A stretch of DNA of 64,000 nt from Desulfitobacterium chlororespirans DSM 11544 (GCF_900143285.1 NZ_FRDN01000003.1:310001-374000); one strand, 5' to 3'; positions 8,403 to 18,005 are shown, counted from the stretch's first letter. Made by a program: numbers and translations. Notes: generated by a model not told the origin, from the letters alone.

Positions 8403-10376
8403 CTAAGCCTTCCGGCGCGCAGCATTGCGGCCGGCCAGCCGGCCAAAGGTGGTGCTGCGTCCGGCGGCGGCACCGGCCAGCAGATTCACATAGCTGCCGT
8501 GAAAATACCCGCCTGAGCAGTCGCCTGCCACGTACAGGCCTTCGATGACATTGCCGTCTTGATCGACGGCGTTCATGTCGGTATTGATCTTGATGCCGTC
8601 CATGGTGGCGATGAAGTATCCGCCGCACTGGCGGGTGCCGTAAAAAGGTGCGGTGCGCAGTTGGGAAAGGCGGAAGGGCTCTTTGGCAAAGTCTTGGTCC
8701 TTCTGTTGATCAAACAGCTCATTATAGCGGTCTACCGTAGCTTTGAGGTTGTCGGCGGGAATGTTCAGCTTCCCGGCCAGTTCTTCGATGGTATCGGCCT
8801 GGACGATGTATCCCTGCTTATGCAGATCGGGATTCATGACGTTCTGGATATACTCCATGGGGAAAACCGATTCCGTTCCGTTAGCATGGGGATAGAGGCG
8901 GGAGCAGCCGTGGCTCTCGAAACGTTTGATATCCTCAGGATAGTTGGCATCCCAGAGCATAGCGTAAGTATGCTCCGGCAACAGATTGAAGGCGGTATGG
9001 AGAATATGGTCATAGCTGCCCGATTCATTGGTAAAGCGGCGGCCTTTCAGGTCTACCTTCAGGAAGGGCTGGGAGCCCATCCAGAACCAGCCGGCGTCTT
9101 CCGGGCCGGTGGCGTCAGGCTTCACGCAGGCGCGGTCAAAAATCATGCCGGCGTGGGTCTCATCCATAATGCCGCCGGCCCACAGGCAGGCTCTGATCCC
9201 CTGGCCGGAACTGCCCGGAAAAGAGCGATTAACACCGGTCATCTTCAGCGTCTCGGGCTGGAGAGCCTGGAGCATTTCAGTGTTGTTGGAGTAGCCCCCG
9301 GTGCACACGATCACACCCTTGGAAGCGTTGTAGCGCACGTATTGATCGCCGCTTTTGGCAAGGATGCCGGTGACCTTGCTCCCGTCTTTCAGGAGCTTGA
9401 TCATTTCTGTATCGTAGTGAACTTCAAGCCCTTTTGCCTTGTAATCCTCCAGGAGAAGAAACATCGTGAATTGGGACTGGTACTCTCTGCCTTCCCACTG
9501 GACGGAATGGCCCACATCATAAAATTCGTATTTCTCTCCGGTGGCGTGATTATCCACCTCGTGCAGGACCTTTACATCATGCTTGGCCAGGCGCTCGGTA
9601 TACCAGTCGATGGCCTCACCGGAGTTATCCGCCCAAACCTTGAAAAGCCTCTGGTCGCCATAACCTTGGGAGTGCTGATACATCAGGCGTATCACGTCAA
9701 ATTTATCCGGGTTATCCTTGTTGGCGATCTGCTGCTTTGAGCCGATGGCCCCGATGGTATCCCGGATGCCGGAGCCGCCGAAGTCGGCGCCGAATTTTTC
9801 GAGCAGCACGGTTTTCGCGCCTTCTTCAACGGCTGAGCAGGCGGCAAAAGTGCCCGAGGTACCGGCGCCGATGACAACCACCTCATAATCATAGGTCTTG
9901 ACGATCTCGCCGTCGGCGATCTCCGGTGCTTGGCCAAGCCAGTCGTCACCTGCAGAGCCGGAAGAGCCCTGGGAGACGACAACGGCGCTGCCGCCGGCCT
10001 GGGTGATGCAGTCGGCCGCGGCCTTCATGACCGCCTTGCTGGTGATCGATGCACCGGATACGCCGTCGACCTGCACACTCTGACCGTCAAGGATCTGCGC
10101 GATCAGTGTATCCTTGGCTGCCTGGCCGATGCCTGCAGTCTCGTTGGCTAAGTCAAGAACCACATCGGTGATGGTGTTCTCGTCGAAAGTCATAGTAACG
10201 GTAACTTCGCCCATGCCCTGGGCGGTGGCAGTATACGTGCCGGGGGTGTAAGTCCCTTTGGGGGCAGAGGCAGGCGAACCGGATGAACAGCCGCTGAGGA
10301 TACCGAGGGTGCTTGTGCTGACGACACCTGCTGCAGCGGCCTTTAAAAAGTCGCGGCGGGAGAAATCCTTTTTCAT
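8403..10376 (-). CDS. Exported FAD-dependent reductase with FMN-binding domain (fumarate reductase/UrdA-like)
   Basis: 657 residues. The N-terminus has a Tat motif (SRRDFLK, 6-12) and then a lipobox-like LSGC with Cys30, so it is probably a Tat-exported lipoprotein. Residues about 38-120 form an FMN-binding domain with DGVSGASIT (104-112), the ApbE flavinylation pattern, so covalent FMN at Thr112 is likely. From about 165 follows an FAD_binding_2 domain (VVVIGAGTSGTFAAC) with KGRRFTNESG and the closing GLYVAGDCSGG block. The family reduces C=C bonds of fumarate, urocanate, methacrylate or cinnamate-type acceptors; the substrate here is unknown. A LysR gene is divergent, the usual pairing for inducible reductases. 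Confidence 0.85.
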   Translation of the reverse strand: MKKDFSRRDFLKAAAAGVVSTSTLGILSGCSSGSPASAPKGTYTPGTYTATAQGMGEVTVTMTFDENTITDVVLDLANETAGIGQAAKDTLIAQILDGQSVQVDGVSGASITSKAVMKAAADCITQAGGSAVVVSQGSSGSAGDDWLGQAPEIADGEIVKTYDYEVVVIGAGTSGTFAACSAVEEGAKTVLLEKFGADFGGSGIRDTIGAIGSKQQIANKDNPDKFDVIRLMYQHSQGYGDQRLFKVWADNSGEAIDWYTERLAKHDVKVLHEVDNHATGEKYEFYDVGHSVQWEGREYQSQFTMFLLLEDYKAKGLEVHYDTEMIKLLKDGSKVTGILAKSGDQYVRYNASKGVIVCTGGYSNNTEMLQALQPETLKMTGVNRSFPGSSGQGIRACLWAGGIMDETHAGMIFDRACVKPDATGPEDAGWFWMGSQPFLKVDLKGRRFTNESGSYDHILHTAFNLLPEHTYAMLWDANYPEDIKRFESHGCSRLYPHANGTESVFPMEYIQNVMNPDLHKQGYIVQADTIEELAGKLNIPADNLKATVDRYNELFDQQKDQDFAKEPFRLSQLRTAPFYGTRQCGGYFIATMDGIKINTDMNAVDQDGNVIEGLYVAGDCSGGYFHGSYVNLLAGAAAGRSTTFGRLAGRNAARRKA

Positions 10377-10503
10377 TTTAATCCCTCTCTTTTTCTTTGT
10401 TCACGCAATATTGGCGGCTTCAGTATACCAACTTTACAAGCCCCGAAAAAGCAGCTATACTTTTCACAAGGTGCAAGCAATTGCTTGCGTTTGGAGGGCT
10501 GAC

Positions 10504-11415
10504 ATGGATATTTTAAAGCTAAAGGCCTTTTTGGTTTGCTGTGAGGAAATGAATTATACCAAAGCTGCAGTCCGCCTTTTCATATCCCGTCAGGCACTGC
10601 GTCAGACGATCCAATCTCTGGAGACCGAGCTCGGTACGACGCTTTTCCGCAACTTGCGCAACCGTCTTTCCTTGACCGCGTCGGGAGAAGCAGTGCGGAA
10701 CTATGCGGAAGAGCTGACACGCACCTATGAATCCATGCTCATGGAGGTTAATACCGTTCAGGGTAAAACCATGGGGCTTGGTATTTCCTGCTCCCTTCTG
10801 CCGTTCTTCAGTCCGGAGCTGCCCGGCTATCTGGAAGAGTTCGGAACCGCTCACCCAGAGCTGCCGCTGGAACTGTTATCCCTGACGACGGATCAGACGA
10901 TTGAAAAGGTACTGTCCGGAGAGCTGACCGCCGCCATTCTGGTCATGATGGACTGCGACATTCCCGGAATCACAGCCGATACCATCTGCAGGTTCCCCTT
11001 CGGCGTGACCTTTGCCGAAACCCATCGTTTTTCCCGAAAAAAACAGATCGGCATCGAGGATCTGGCCGGTGAAAAATGCGTCGTCTGGGGTTCTCCGGAA
11101 CTGATTATGAGGCCGCTGTATGACGAATTGCAAAAAGCCGGCATTCAGATCAGCGTCGAAATCATTCCTTCGGCCAAGACAGCGTTTTACCTTATGGAAA
11201 ACGAAAACCGCCTGATGTTTGAATACACCTATCCCAATACAAAGCAGCTTCAGGTCGAACGGAACAGCCCCCTTGCCGGCAACGCCTTTTCATGGAGCCT
11301 GACGCTGATCCATAAACCACAGGAAAGTATCCTGCCGCTCACCCTGCTGAAGGATTTTCTTATTGCCAAATATGAACATCTCACTATTTCCCGCAACTTT
11401 ATTCCTGTATCTTAG
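10504..11415 (+). CDS. LysR-family transcriptional regulator
   Basis: 303 residues. Residues 1-60 hold the winged helix (MDILKLKAFLVCCEEMNYTKAAVRLFISRQALRQTI, read in pieces), followed by the substrate-binding domain. The ATG at 10504 follows GGAGG by 6 bases. It is divergent from the FAD reductase with 127 bp between the starts, so it probably senses that enzyme's substrate. The second LysR gene follows 54 bp downstream in the same direction. Confidence 0.85.
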   Translation: MDILKLKAFLVCCEEMNYTKAAVRLFISRQALRQTIQSLETELGTTLFRNLRNRLSLTASGEAVRNYAEELTRTYESMLMEVNTVQGKTMGLGISCSLLPFFSPELPGYLEEFGTAHPELPLELLSLTTDQTIEKVLSGELTAAILVMMDCDIPGITADTICRFPFGVTFAETHRFSRKKQIGIEDLAGEKCVVWGSPELIMRPLYDELQKAGIQISVEIIPSAKTAFYLMENENRLMFEYTYPNTKQLQVERNSPLAGNAFSWSLTLIHKPQESILPLTLLKDFLIAKYEHLTISRNFIPVS

Positions 11416-11469
11416 GGAAAAAGCAACCTTTGGTTGATACCCTATCTTTCATCTTATAAGGTGGTCAAA

Positions 11470-12363
11470 GTGGAGATTAAACAAATCTATTATTTTACGG
11501 AAGTTTCTAAATACGGGAGCTTTACCCAGGCGGCCAAAATGCTGTTTGTCACACCGCAAGCCTTAAGCAAATCAATCAATAACTTGGAGAAGGAATATAA
11601 CTGCCGGCTTTTCAGCAGAGAAAACAACAACCTGATCCTCTCGGATATCGGCCGGCGCTTGCTGCCTCAAGCCAAAGCCTTGCTGGAGGATTATTATGCC
11701 TTTGACCAGCGCATCAAGCAGTTGTCGGAGATTGAAAACGGTTATTTCCGCGTGGCGATTGTGCCGGATTCGTTGAGTATCCTTGATATCAATCTGTTCA
11801 AGAAGTTCCGGGAATTATACCCGCAGCTGAATCCCGATTACCTGGAATTGCCGGACAGGGTGGTGGAAGAATATCTCGAAACAGGTCTGGTTGAGACCTG
11901 TTTCCATATCAACACGCTGCCCAACCAGGACGAATATGAATCGGTTTTGCTCTGCTCCTCCGAGCTTTGCGTTATCACACGCGGCGGCAACCATTGTCTG
12001 GACAAGAAAGATCATGTCACTTTAAAAGATCTGGCGGATAAGAAAATCGTGACCAAGGGCGAGTCATTTAAGGCCTTCGAGCTATTGGAGAAAGCAGCTC
12101 AAGCTGAAAATATCACTTTGAATTACGAAATAAAAACTGCAGATACATCGCTGGCCTTTAATATGATTGCCTCACCCGGCTATGTCGGCACAGGGCCTTA
12201 CGCCATGTATGGAGTGCTGGAGCATACCGGGGATACGGCAGTCCCCTTTAGCCCTTCTTTGCCGTGGAATATCTATTTGAGCTACAAAAAGTATAAGCCG
12301 GTCTCCAAACCCGTGCAGTTATTTATAAAATACATTAAAGAAAATTACAGTATAAGCGACTGA
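11470..12363 (+). CDS. LysR-family transcriptional regulator
   Basis: 297 residues with an N-terminal LysR helix-turn-helix (IKQIYYFTEVSKYGSFTQAA, TPQALSKSINNLE) and an effector domain. I chose GTG at 11470 because AAGGTGG lies 5 bases upstream and the protein then begins as LysR proteins do. It is tandem with the previous LysR gene and convergent with the second flavoprotein gene, separated by a terminator, so its target could be either reductase. Confidence 0.8.
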   Translation: MEIKQIYYFTEVSKYGSFTQAAKMLFVTPQALSKSINNLEKEYNCRLFSRENNNLILSDIGRRLLPQAKALLEDYYAFDQRIKQLSEIENGYFRVAIVPDSLSILDINLFKKFRELYPQLNPDYLELPDRVVEEYLETGLVETCFHINTLPNQDEYESVLLCSSELCVITRGGNHCLDKKDHVTLKDLADKKIVTKGESFKAFELLEKAAQAENITLNYEIKTADTSLAFNMIASPGYVGTGPYAMYGVLEHTGDTAVPFSPSLPWNIYLSYKKYKPVSKPVQLFIKYIKENYSISD

Positions 12364-12449
12364 CAACTTCTGCAGGCAGAGAACAGGCGCAAGTAAATGG
12401 CCTGCTTGACGCCAATCATTTAGCGGCAATTGTGCGAAAGCGCCGCATT

Positions 12450-12486
12450 AAAAAACGTACTCTGTATTTAACAGAGTCCGTTTTTT
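12450..12486. terminator. Bidirectional terminator
   Basis: AAAAAACG and CTCTG pair with CAGAG and CGTTTTTT around a 7-base loop. It lies between the LysR gene (plus) and the FMN-binding fragment (minus). Confidence 0.8.
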
Positions 12487-12522
12487 GGGGCCTGTCTATT
12501 TGACAGGGAGTGGTTCCCGGGG

Positions 12523-12711
12523 TTATTTTTCAGCCTGTTCCAGGGCTTTATCGACAGCTTCTTTAATAGCAGCCGAAGACAGGCTTGCTCCGCTCATGGA
12601 ATCCACTTCTGTGGATTGATCTGCCATGATTTTGCCGGGCAACTGGGCGATTGTGATTGGATTACTTATCCCTTGAGCGCTTGGGCAACATGCTTCGCCC
12701 CAAGACGCCAT
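12523..12711 (-). CDS. Half-length FMN-binding domain protein
   Basis: 62 residues matching only the second half of an FMN-binding (RnfG/NqrC-like) domain: QLPGKIMADQSTEVDSMSGA, then SLSSAAIKEAVDKALEQ. DSMSGASLS fits the ApbE flavinylation pattern with Ser as acceptor. The first half of the domain (the glycine-rich strands) is missing and replaced by about 18 unrelated residues. It has an excellent GGAGG start site directly after the flavoprotein stop codon, so it is still set up for coupled translation. Either an in-frame internal deletion or a minimal FMN carrier; the first is more likely. Confidence 0.6.
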   Translation of the reverse strand: MASWGEACCPSAQGISNPITIAQLPGKIMADQSTEVDSMSGASLSSAAIKEAVDKALEQAEK

Positions 12712-12721
12712 TGGTTCCTCC

Positions 12722-14509
12722 TTAGCCGAGTGGATTACCGCTGGTGTCTATATTGGCAAACTCTTCATAAAGATCAGTGACATGAACATCGCCCATCCAG
12801 TTGGGGTCAACTCTGCCACCTAAACAATTCTCAACCAGATGGCGCGCCGCCGCACAGCTGCACCAGATGGCCACAGGCTGATTGGTTCCGCCACCGTAAG
12901 TCTGCGAATCCCAGCCTGCGGTCGCGATGCCGGAGGCGTAGAGGCCGGAGATTGGCTGGCCTTTGGCGTCGGTGACCTGTGCAGAGCGGTTGATGCGGAT
13001 ACCGCCGTTGGTATTGTAGGCGTTGACTCCAGCCTTAACGGCATAGAAGGGAGGGGTCCCAAGGGGCCAGATAAACTCCGCCGGCTTGCCGAACTCGTCT
13101 TCGGCTCCGGCAGCCGCTGCATTGTAGGCCTCGACCGTCTTGACGAAATCCTCCACAACGAAGGTCCCGACATCGGCAGCTATCGCCTTGCCTAAGTCCT
13201 CGATGCTGTCAGCCTGATAAAACCAGCTCATGGACGAGAACTTTTCCAGGTCGTCTCTGACCTGCAAAGGATAATCGCTGCGCGGCATCTTTGTGGCGCT
13301 GTCATAGCCGTTCTTGCCATTTTGCCACTCTCCGGCCTCCCACTTCCGGAGGTAGGATTCATCAAAAATGGAGAAGGCCTGCGCTTGGGCCAGAATGATC
13401 TGGGAGATTGCGGTGAGGCCGAAACCCTTGATGAATGATACCGACTCATCGTAGAAGCGCACGCCATACTGATTGACAAAGATATCGCTGAACTGGAAAC
13501 CCACAGCTGTGTTGAGATCGGAGTTAAAGTCACCCGGCTCGCTGTTGGTACCCATACCGGCAAAGAAGCCATCGATGGTCTGGAGCAGACTTTTGCCATG
13601 GGCGGTCTGCTCAACCATCAGATGGCCATCGCCATCTTGCCCTATGCCCAGAGGTATGATCTTGTTTACATCCTGGTTTGCGTAGAGTTTCAACAGCTCG
13701 GAGTTGTTGTTCATGCCCCCCGACGCAATCACTACTGCCTTGGCGTTGACCTGCACAACCTTGCCTTCCCCATCTTTGTACTGCAGACCGCTCACCGTGT
13801 ATTCATCGTCAAGCACCAGCGCGAAAGCGCGCGCATCCAGGCGGATATCGACCCCCAACTCCTTAGCCTGGGGTGTCAGTGCTTGGATGGCCGATGCACC
13901 ATGGCCGCCTTCATAAAGTGGCTGCGGGCTGCCATAGAAAGCCAGCGGTACTTTGTGCTTGGCAAACAGCCAATCGGAACAATCACCCTGCTCCAGGCAC
14001 ATAGTGTAGAAAAGCTGCGGATCCACCACGTAGTTACGGGCAGCGCATTCCGAAAGGCTCTTCATTCGGGCGTCTGCCGGGCTGAGGTTGGCAAAACCTC
14101 CGCCGCCTTCTGCGAAGTTCGTGTTGCCGCCCAGGAAGCCGTTCTTCTCCAGCATGATGACCCTGGATTCTGGGGAGAGCTCCTTAGACAGCATTGCTGC
14201 CACGAAGCCACCCATGCCTGAACCAATTACCACCACATCGGCGTCTTCGGTGCGATCTGGCTGAAGCGGGATGCCGATGCCATCCGGATTCGCGTATCCC
14301 GGTGCGATTCGGCTGCCGGCATTGCCATCGCCTGATACAGCCGAGCCTGCATCTCCAGTGCCTGCGCCGGCACTGCCCGTCGTTGCCGGAGAGCAGGCTG
14401 TCAGCATCGCTCCGCCGGCTGCCAGCATACCGGCAGTCAAGCTGCCTTTCAGAAATGATCTGCGGGACATCTCAATCCGATTTTCTTTTTCTGTCTTTTG
14501 CTTGTCCAT
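12722..14509 (-). CDS. Exported FAD-binding reductase, fumarate reductase flavoprotein type
   Basis: 595 residues with a Tat signal (SRRSFLKG, 15-22) and LTAC at about 36-39, again a Tat lipoprotein pattern. The FAD_binding_2 fold begins near 90 (DVVVIGSGMGGFVAAML) and ends with the GLYASGIATAGWDSQTYGGG block. Unlike the neighbour at 8403 it has no FMN-binding domain of its own; a half domain is encoded by the next gene. The start follows GGGAGG by 7 bases. It would act outside the membrane on an unsaturated acceptor, with electrons from quinol or a flavoprotein relay; the substrate is unknown. Confidence 0.8.
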   Translation of the reverse strand: MDKQKTEKENRIEMSRRSFLKGSLTAGMLAAGGAMLTACSPATTGSAGAGTGDAGSAVSGDGNAGSRIAPGYANPDGIGIPLQPDRTEDADVVVIGSGMGGFVAAMLSKELSPESRVIMLEKNGFLGGNTNFAEGGGGFANLSPADARMKSLSECAARNYVVDPQLFYTMCLEQGDCSDWLFAKHKVPLAFYGSPQPLYEGGHGASAIQALTPQAKELGVDIRLDARAFALVLDDEYTVSGLQYKDGEGKVVQVNAKAVVIASGGMNNNSELLKLYANQDVNKIIPLGIGQDGDGHLMVEQTAHGKSLLQTIDGFFAGMGTNSEPGDFNSDLNTAVGFQFSDIFVNQYGVRFYDESVSFIKGFGLTAISQIILAQAQAFSIFDESYLRKWEAGEWQNGKNGYDSATKMPRSDYPLQVRDDLEKFSSMSWFYQADSIEDLGKAIAADVGTFVVEDFVKTVEAYNAAAAGAEDEFGKPAEFIWPLGTPPFYAVKAGVNAYNTNGGIRINRSAQVTDAKGQPISGLYASGIATAGWDSQTYGGGTNQPVAIWCSCAAARHLVENCLGGRVDPNWMGDVHVTDLYEEFANIDTSGNPLG

Positions 14510-14532
14510 TCTATAACCTCCCTTTTTATAAA

Positions 14533-14575
14533 CAACTCCTCAGAAAGGCATGATCCATGTGTCTCTGAGGAGTTG
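14533..14575 (-). other. Perfect 12 bp inverted repeat in the flavoprotein 5' leader
   Basis: CAACTCCTCAGA and its complement are separated by 19 bases, 24 bp upstream of the flavoprotein start codon. It could be an operator for a regulator dimer or an RNA hairpin. No T-run typical of a terminator follows. Confidence 0.5.
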
Positions 14576-14683
14576 CTTGCTACCTATATTATAAAAGTTA
14601 CAATTTTCACATCAAACGAATCATTTTTGCGGACTCTCAACCATCAGTTGAGGCTAATCACATCGACAATCTCTGATTAAAGC

Positions 14684-14721
14684 AAAAAACGAACCCCATG
14701 AATTCTTTGCTCATGGGGTTC
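14684..14721 (-). terminator. Terminator of the Phd/ParE-type toxin-antitoxin operon
   Basis: GAACCCCATGA and its complement form an 11 bp stem with a 9-base loop, followed on the minus strand by GTTTTTTGC. It lies about 100 bp past the toxin stop codon. Confidence 0.8.
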
Positions 14722-14819
14722 ATCTGCCCGTGATGATAAATCACGGTTTTAATTTTCAGCTTAAATACACCTATTGCAACGAAGCTGTGCTTTGCACCGA
14801 CCGGGCAAGGCACAACACA

Positions 14820-15146
14820 TTATAGTATAAACCGATTGAGCAGAGTATCTTCCATATTTCTTCGGCCATCGATCACGGCAAGAACCCAAACCTTGTTTTC
14901 TTCAAGTTTATAAATAATCCGCCAAGGCCGGATAATCAATTCCCGATAAAGGGTAATGCCATGATATTTCAGCTCCGGAACGATTCGCCCCTGATGGGGC
15001 AGTTGCCGTAAATTGCCGCATTTTTGCCTGATCTCCGTATATATTCTTTGCGCCACCGTTATATTGTCATCAGCAAGATAAGCGATGATTTTTCTTAAAT
15101 CCTGCTGGGCAGTTTGTGTCCACAGAACCTGATACATCTTATTCAT
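14820..15146 (-). CDS. ParE/RelE-superfamily toxin
   Basis: 108 residues with the ParE/RelE fold pattern: VLWTQTAQQDLRKIIAYLA near the start, then RELIIRPWRIIYKLEENKVWVLAVIDGRR. The C-terminal arginines fit an mRNA interferase or gyrase-directed toxin; the sequence does not decide which. The ATG at 15146 overlaps the antitoxin end by 8 bp and has GCGGAAG upstream; starts further upstream would overlap more. Confidence 0.85.
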   Translation of the reverse strand: MNKMYQVLWTQTAQQDLRKIIAYLADDNITVAQRIYTEIRQKCGNLRQLPHQGRIVPELKYHGITLYRELIIRPWRIIYKLEENKVWVLAVIDGRRNMEDTLLNRFIL

Positions 15147-15444
15147 GATCTTCCGCTGCATCTTCCAGCTGCGGCAGGCCTAATTCCCGGTCCATGCTCA
15201 GGAAAAACTCCTCCTGGGACAGGACTTTGCCTTTAGCAATGTCCTCTTCTCCCTGAGTCAGCAGCTTCAATAACCCAACGGCATTTTTAAGTTTCTCATA
15301 GGACTCTGTGTCCAGCAAGACGGCTCTGGCCTCACCGTTTTGAGTGATGTAGACAGGCCGGCGGGATTCGTTCACCTGATCCAGAACCTCGGCTGCATTG
15401 GCTTTTATATAGGAAATAGGTCTAATATCTTCTTTGCCATTCAA
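15139..15444 (-). CDS. Phd/YefM-family antitoxin
   Basis: 101 residues. The N-terminal half has the Phd/YefM pattern (ISYIKANAAEVLDQVNESRR, PVYITQNGEARAVLLDTESY), which forms the DNA-binding dimer. The acidic C-terminal tail (QLEDAAEDHE) should bind the toxin. It is the first gene of a two-gene operon; autoregulation is expected of the family. Confidence 0.9.
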   Translation of the reverse strand: MNGKEDIRPISYIKANAAEVLDQVNESRRPVYITQNGEARAVLLDTESYEKLKNAVGLLKLLTQGEEDIAKGKVLSQEEFFLSMDRELGLPQLEDAAEDHE

Positions 15445-15548
15445 AGCTTACCACCACCTATACAAATATAGTACCAAATTCGGTCCGATGAATCAAGAAT
15501 CCTATCTACTTCGCTGTCAAAAACGGATGAAAAAAGTTTTTCAGCTCT

Positions 15549-18005
15549 TCATTGCAGCCGCTGCTGATTCTGAAAGAATCCTGCCCAGGGGTCCTTGCCG
15601 CTGATCCTTTGCAGGGCCTCCGCCATATCGACCCCGTCGGGAGCCACCGTATCCAGCTCCTCCCAAGTGATGGGCATGGATACCTTGGCCCCTTCCCGGG
15701 CTCTCAGGGAATAAGGGGCGATGCTGGTGGCTCCTCTGCCGTTGCGAATCCAGTCGATAAAGATTTTGTCGATGCGCTTGGCTTTACGCACATTGCTTGT
15801 GTAACGATCCGGCCATTTCTGCTCCATGACCTGGGCGACGCCTTGGGCGAAATCATGAAAGACCTCCCAGGAGACGGCGGGCTGCAAGGGAACCACCACA
15901 TGATACCCTTTGCCCCCGCTGGTTTTAAGATAGGAGTTCAGGGAAAGCTCGGCAAGGATGGTTTTCAGATCCCGCACACCCTGGCGCACCGTACCCAACT
16001 CCATTCCCTCGTCGGGGTCCAGGTCAAAGACCATCAGATCGGGCTTTTCCAGCTCATCAACCCGGCTCCCCCAGATGTGGAATTCCAGAGTGCCCATTTG
16101 GGCCTCGGCGATCAGCCCGGAAGGGTTCTCAATATAGAAGTAGTCTTCCGTTGTTCCGTCACTGGTGAGAATGGGGATAGTGACAACTCCCTGACTGCCG
16201 GGACCGGGATGCTTCTTATAGAAGCAGGTCTGGGCGATCCCTTTGGGACAGCGGACAATGCTGAGAACCCGGTGGCTCACATAGGGCAGCATCCGCTCCG
16301 CCACCTTAGCGTAATACCGGATCATATCCACCTTGGTGATTTCAGGATCGGTGAAGATCACCTTGTCCGGGCTGCTGATTTTGATTCCTTCGATGATCAT
16401 GCTGTTGATATTGGTTTTCATGAGGCTCTTCCTTTCAGGGGCAGATGGCTGAAGCTGCAGTCCCTCATCATCCTTTTCCTCATCCGTCCTTTCCCTCCTG
16501 ATCTCCCTGGGGTTCTTATCTGCCCGCAGGCCTTTAAAGCTAGCCTGCCTTAACTGATCCTCTTCGGTCCAATCGGCAAACTTAATTTCCACCACCAGTT
16601 CGGGCTCCACCCAGGTGATCCGCTCACCGGCTCTGGGCTTAGGGGCAGGTTTAAAGGGCGCCGAACTTCTCTTGATGTCCTTAAATTTTTTCTCAAGGTC
16701 CTTCATATCCCCTTCCTTTAGGCCGGTACCGGCCCGTCCGGCATAGACCAACTCCTGGCCTTCGTAAATACCCAGGAGAAGGGAGCTGATCCCCCCGATT
16801 CTCTTCTGGGAAAGGGTATAGCCGACGATGACAAATTCCTGCCGTTTATCGCATTTCAGTTTGATCCAGTCGCCGTTCCTGGTTCCGCTGTAAAGGGCAT
16901 CGGCTTTTTTGCCGATAATCCCCTCCATGCCTGCTTCACAAGCCGCCCGGAAACTTTCTTCGCCCTTTCCGCTCACATGCCGGCTGTAGTGAAGGTTTTG
17001 GGGAGCATTCTCCAGCAGGGCCGCCAAGGTTTCCTTCCTGTGGATTAGGGGGTGTCTCCGAAGGTCCGCTCCATCCAGAGCCAGGAGATCAAAGAGGATA
17101 TAGGTGAGGTTTTTGGCCCGGGGGTTTTTCAAATAGTTTTGCAGAGCCTGAAAATCCGTCTTGCCCTCCGGATCCGTAATGGCCATTTCCCCATCCAGAA
17201 TCATGGCCCTTCCCCCGGCCCAATCAGCGAGAGAAGAGGCCACATCCTGGAACCGCTCCGTGTAATCATGGCCGTTCCTGGTCATCAACCGGACCCTGTT
17301 CCCCTCAAGATAGGCCACGATCCGATAGCCGTCATACTTCAATTCATAAAGCCAGTCCTCACCCTCGGGAAGGTGGCGGACTAATTTGGCAAGCTGCACT
17401 TCGGTACTGCTGAAGGGGTTCCGGGTGAATTTTTCTTCCTCCCCCTCTTCAATCTCCGTCATAGTGCGTCCGGTTCTGATGCTGGTGGTAAATTGGGAAA
17501 TTCCGTCGGCAGTTTGCACATAGTCATCTTTTTCTTTAAGCAGCAGCCAGTTATCCTTCTTCTCCCCGGCTTTCCCTTTCATCCGTACCAGAGCCCACTT
17601 GCCTTTAAGCCTTCTTCCCTTCAGCACAAACTTCAGCATACCTTCACGGAGTCCCCCATCCACATCCACATAAGGTTCCCAGAAGCCTTCATCCCAGAGC
17701 ATGACCACGCCGCCCCCGTATTCCCCTTTGGGAATGGTCCCCTCAAAATGCCTGTATTCCAAAGGATGGTCCTCCACCTGTACAGCCAGTCTCTTATCCC
17801 GGGTATTGTACGAAGGCCCCTTGGGCACTGCCCAGCTCAGCATGGCTCCATCCCATTCCAGACGAAGATCGTAGTGATCTCTGCGGGCCAGATGGTGCTG
17901 CACCACAAATCTCAGCCCCGCATGGGGCATTTCTGTGATCCCCTCCGGTTCCATGGTTCTGTCGAAATTCCTTTTTTGGTTGTACTGATTGAGTTTTGCC
18001 GTCAT
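15549..18005 (-). CDS. ligD: Multifunctional NHEJ DNA ligase LigD
   Basis: 818 residues in the order phosphoesterase, ligase, polymerase. Residues about 20-160 are the 3'-phosphoesterase domain (FVVQHHLARRDHYDLRLEW, then HFEGTIPKGEYGGG). Residues about 200-510 are the ATP-dependent ligase, with the lysine to be adenylylated in KYDGYR (223-228). Residues about 535-810 are the primase-polymerase domain with catalytic aspartates in FDLDPDEG. The enzyme repairs double-strand breaks together with Ku, likely in spores. No ku gene is in the window. The stop is followed by no clear hairpin. Confidence 0.95.
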   Translation of the reverse strand: MTAKLNQYNQKRNFDRTMEPEGITEMPHAGLRFVVQHHLARRDHYDLRLEWDGAMLSWAVPKGPSYNTRDKRLAVQVEDHPLEYRHFEGTIPKGEYGGGVVMLWDEGFWEPYVDVDGGLREGMLKFVLKGRRLKGKWALVRMKGKAGEKKDNWLLLKEKDDYVQTADGISQFTTSIRTGRTMTEIEEGEEEKFTRNPFSSTEVQLAKLVRHLPEGEDWLYELKYDGYRIVAYLEGNRVRLMTRNGHDYTERFQDVASSLADWAGGRAMILDGEMAITDPEGKTDFQALQNYLKNPRAKNLTYILFDLLALDGADLRRHPLIHRKETLAALLENAPQNLHYSRHVSGKGEESFRAACEAGMEGIIGKKADALYSGTRNGDWIKLKCDKRQEFVIVGYTLSQKRIGGISSLLLGIYEGQELVYAGRAGTGLKEGDMKDLEKKFKDIKRSSAPFKPAPKPRAGERITWVEPELVVEIKFADWTEEDQLRQASFKGLRADKNPREIRRERTDEEKDDEGLQLQPSAPERKSLMKTNINSMIIEGIKISSPDKVIFTDPEITKVDMIRYYAKVAERMLPYVSHRVLSIVRCPKGIAQTCFYKKHPGPGSQGVVTIPILTSDGTTEDYFYIENPSGLIAEAQMGTLEFHIWGSRVDELEKPDLMVFDLDPDEGMELGTVRQGVRDLKTILAELSLNSYLKTSGGKGYHVVVPLQPAVSWEVFHDFAQGVAQVMEQKWPDRYTSNVRKAKRIDKIFIDWIRNGRGATSIAPYSLRAREGAKVSMPITWEELDTVAPDGVDMAEALQRISGKDPWAGFFQNQQRLQ

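Noticed and set aside
14728-14755. Plus-strand terminator (CCGTGA/TCACGG then T-rich)
   Set aside because: No plus-strand gene upstream; stem is short and may be chance.
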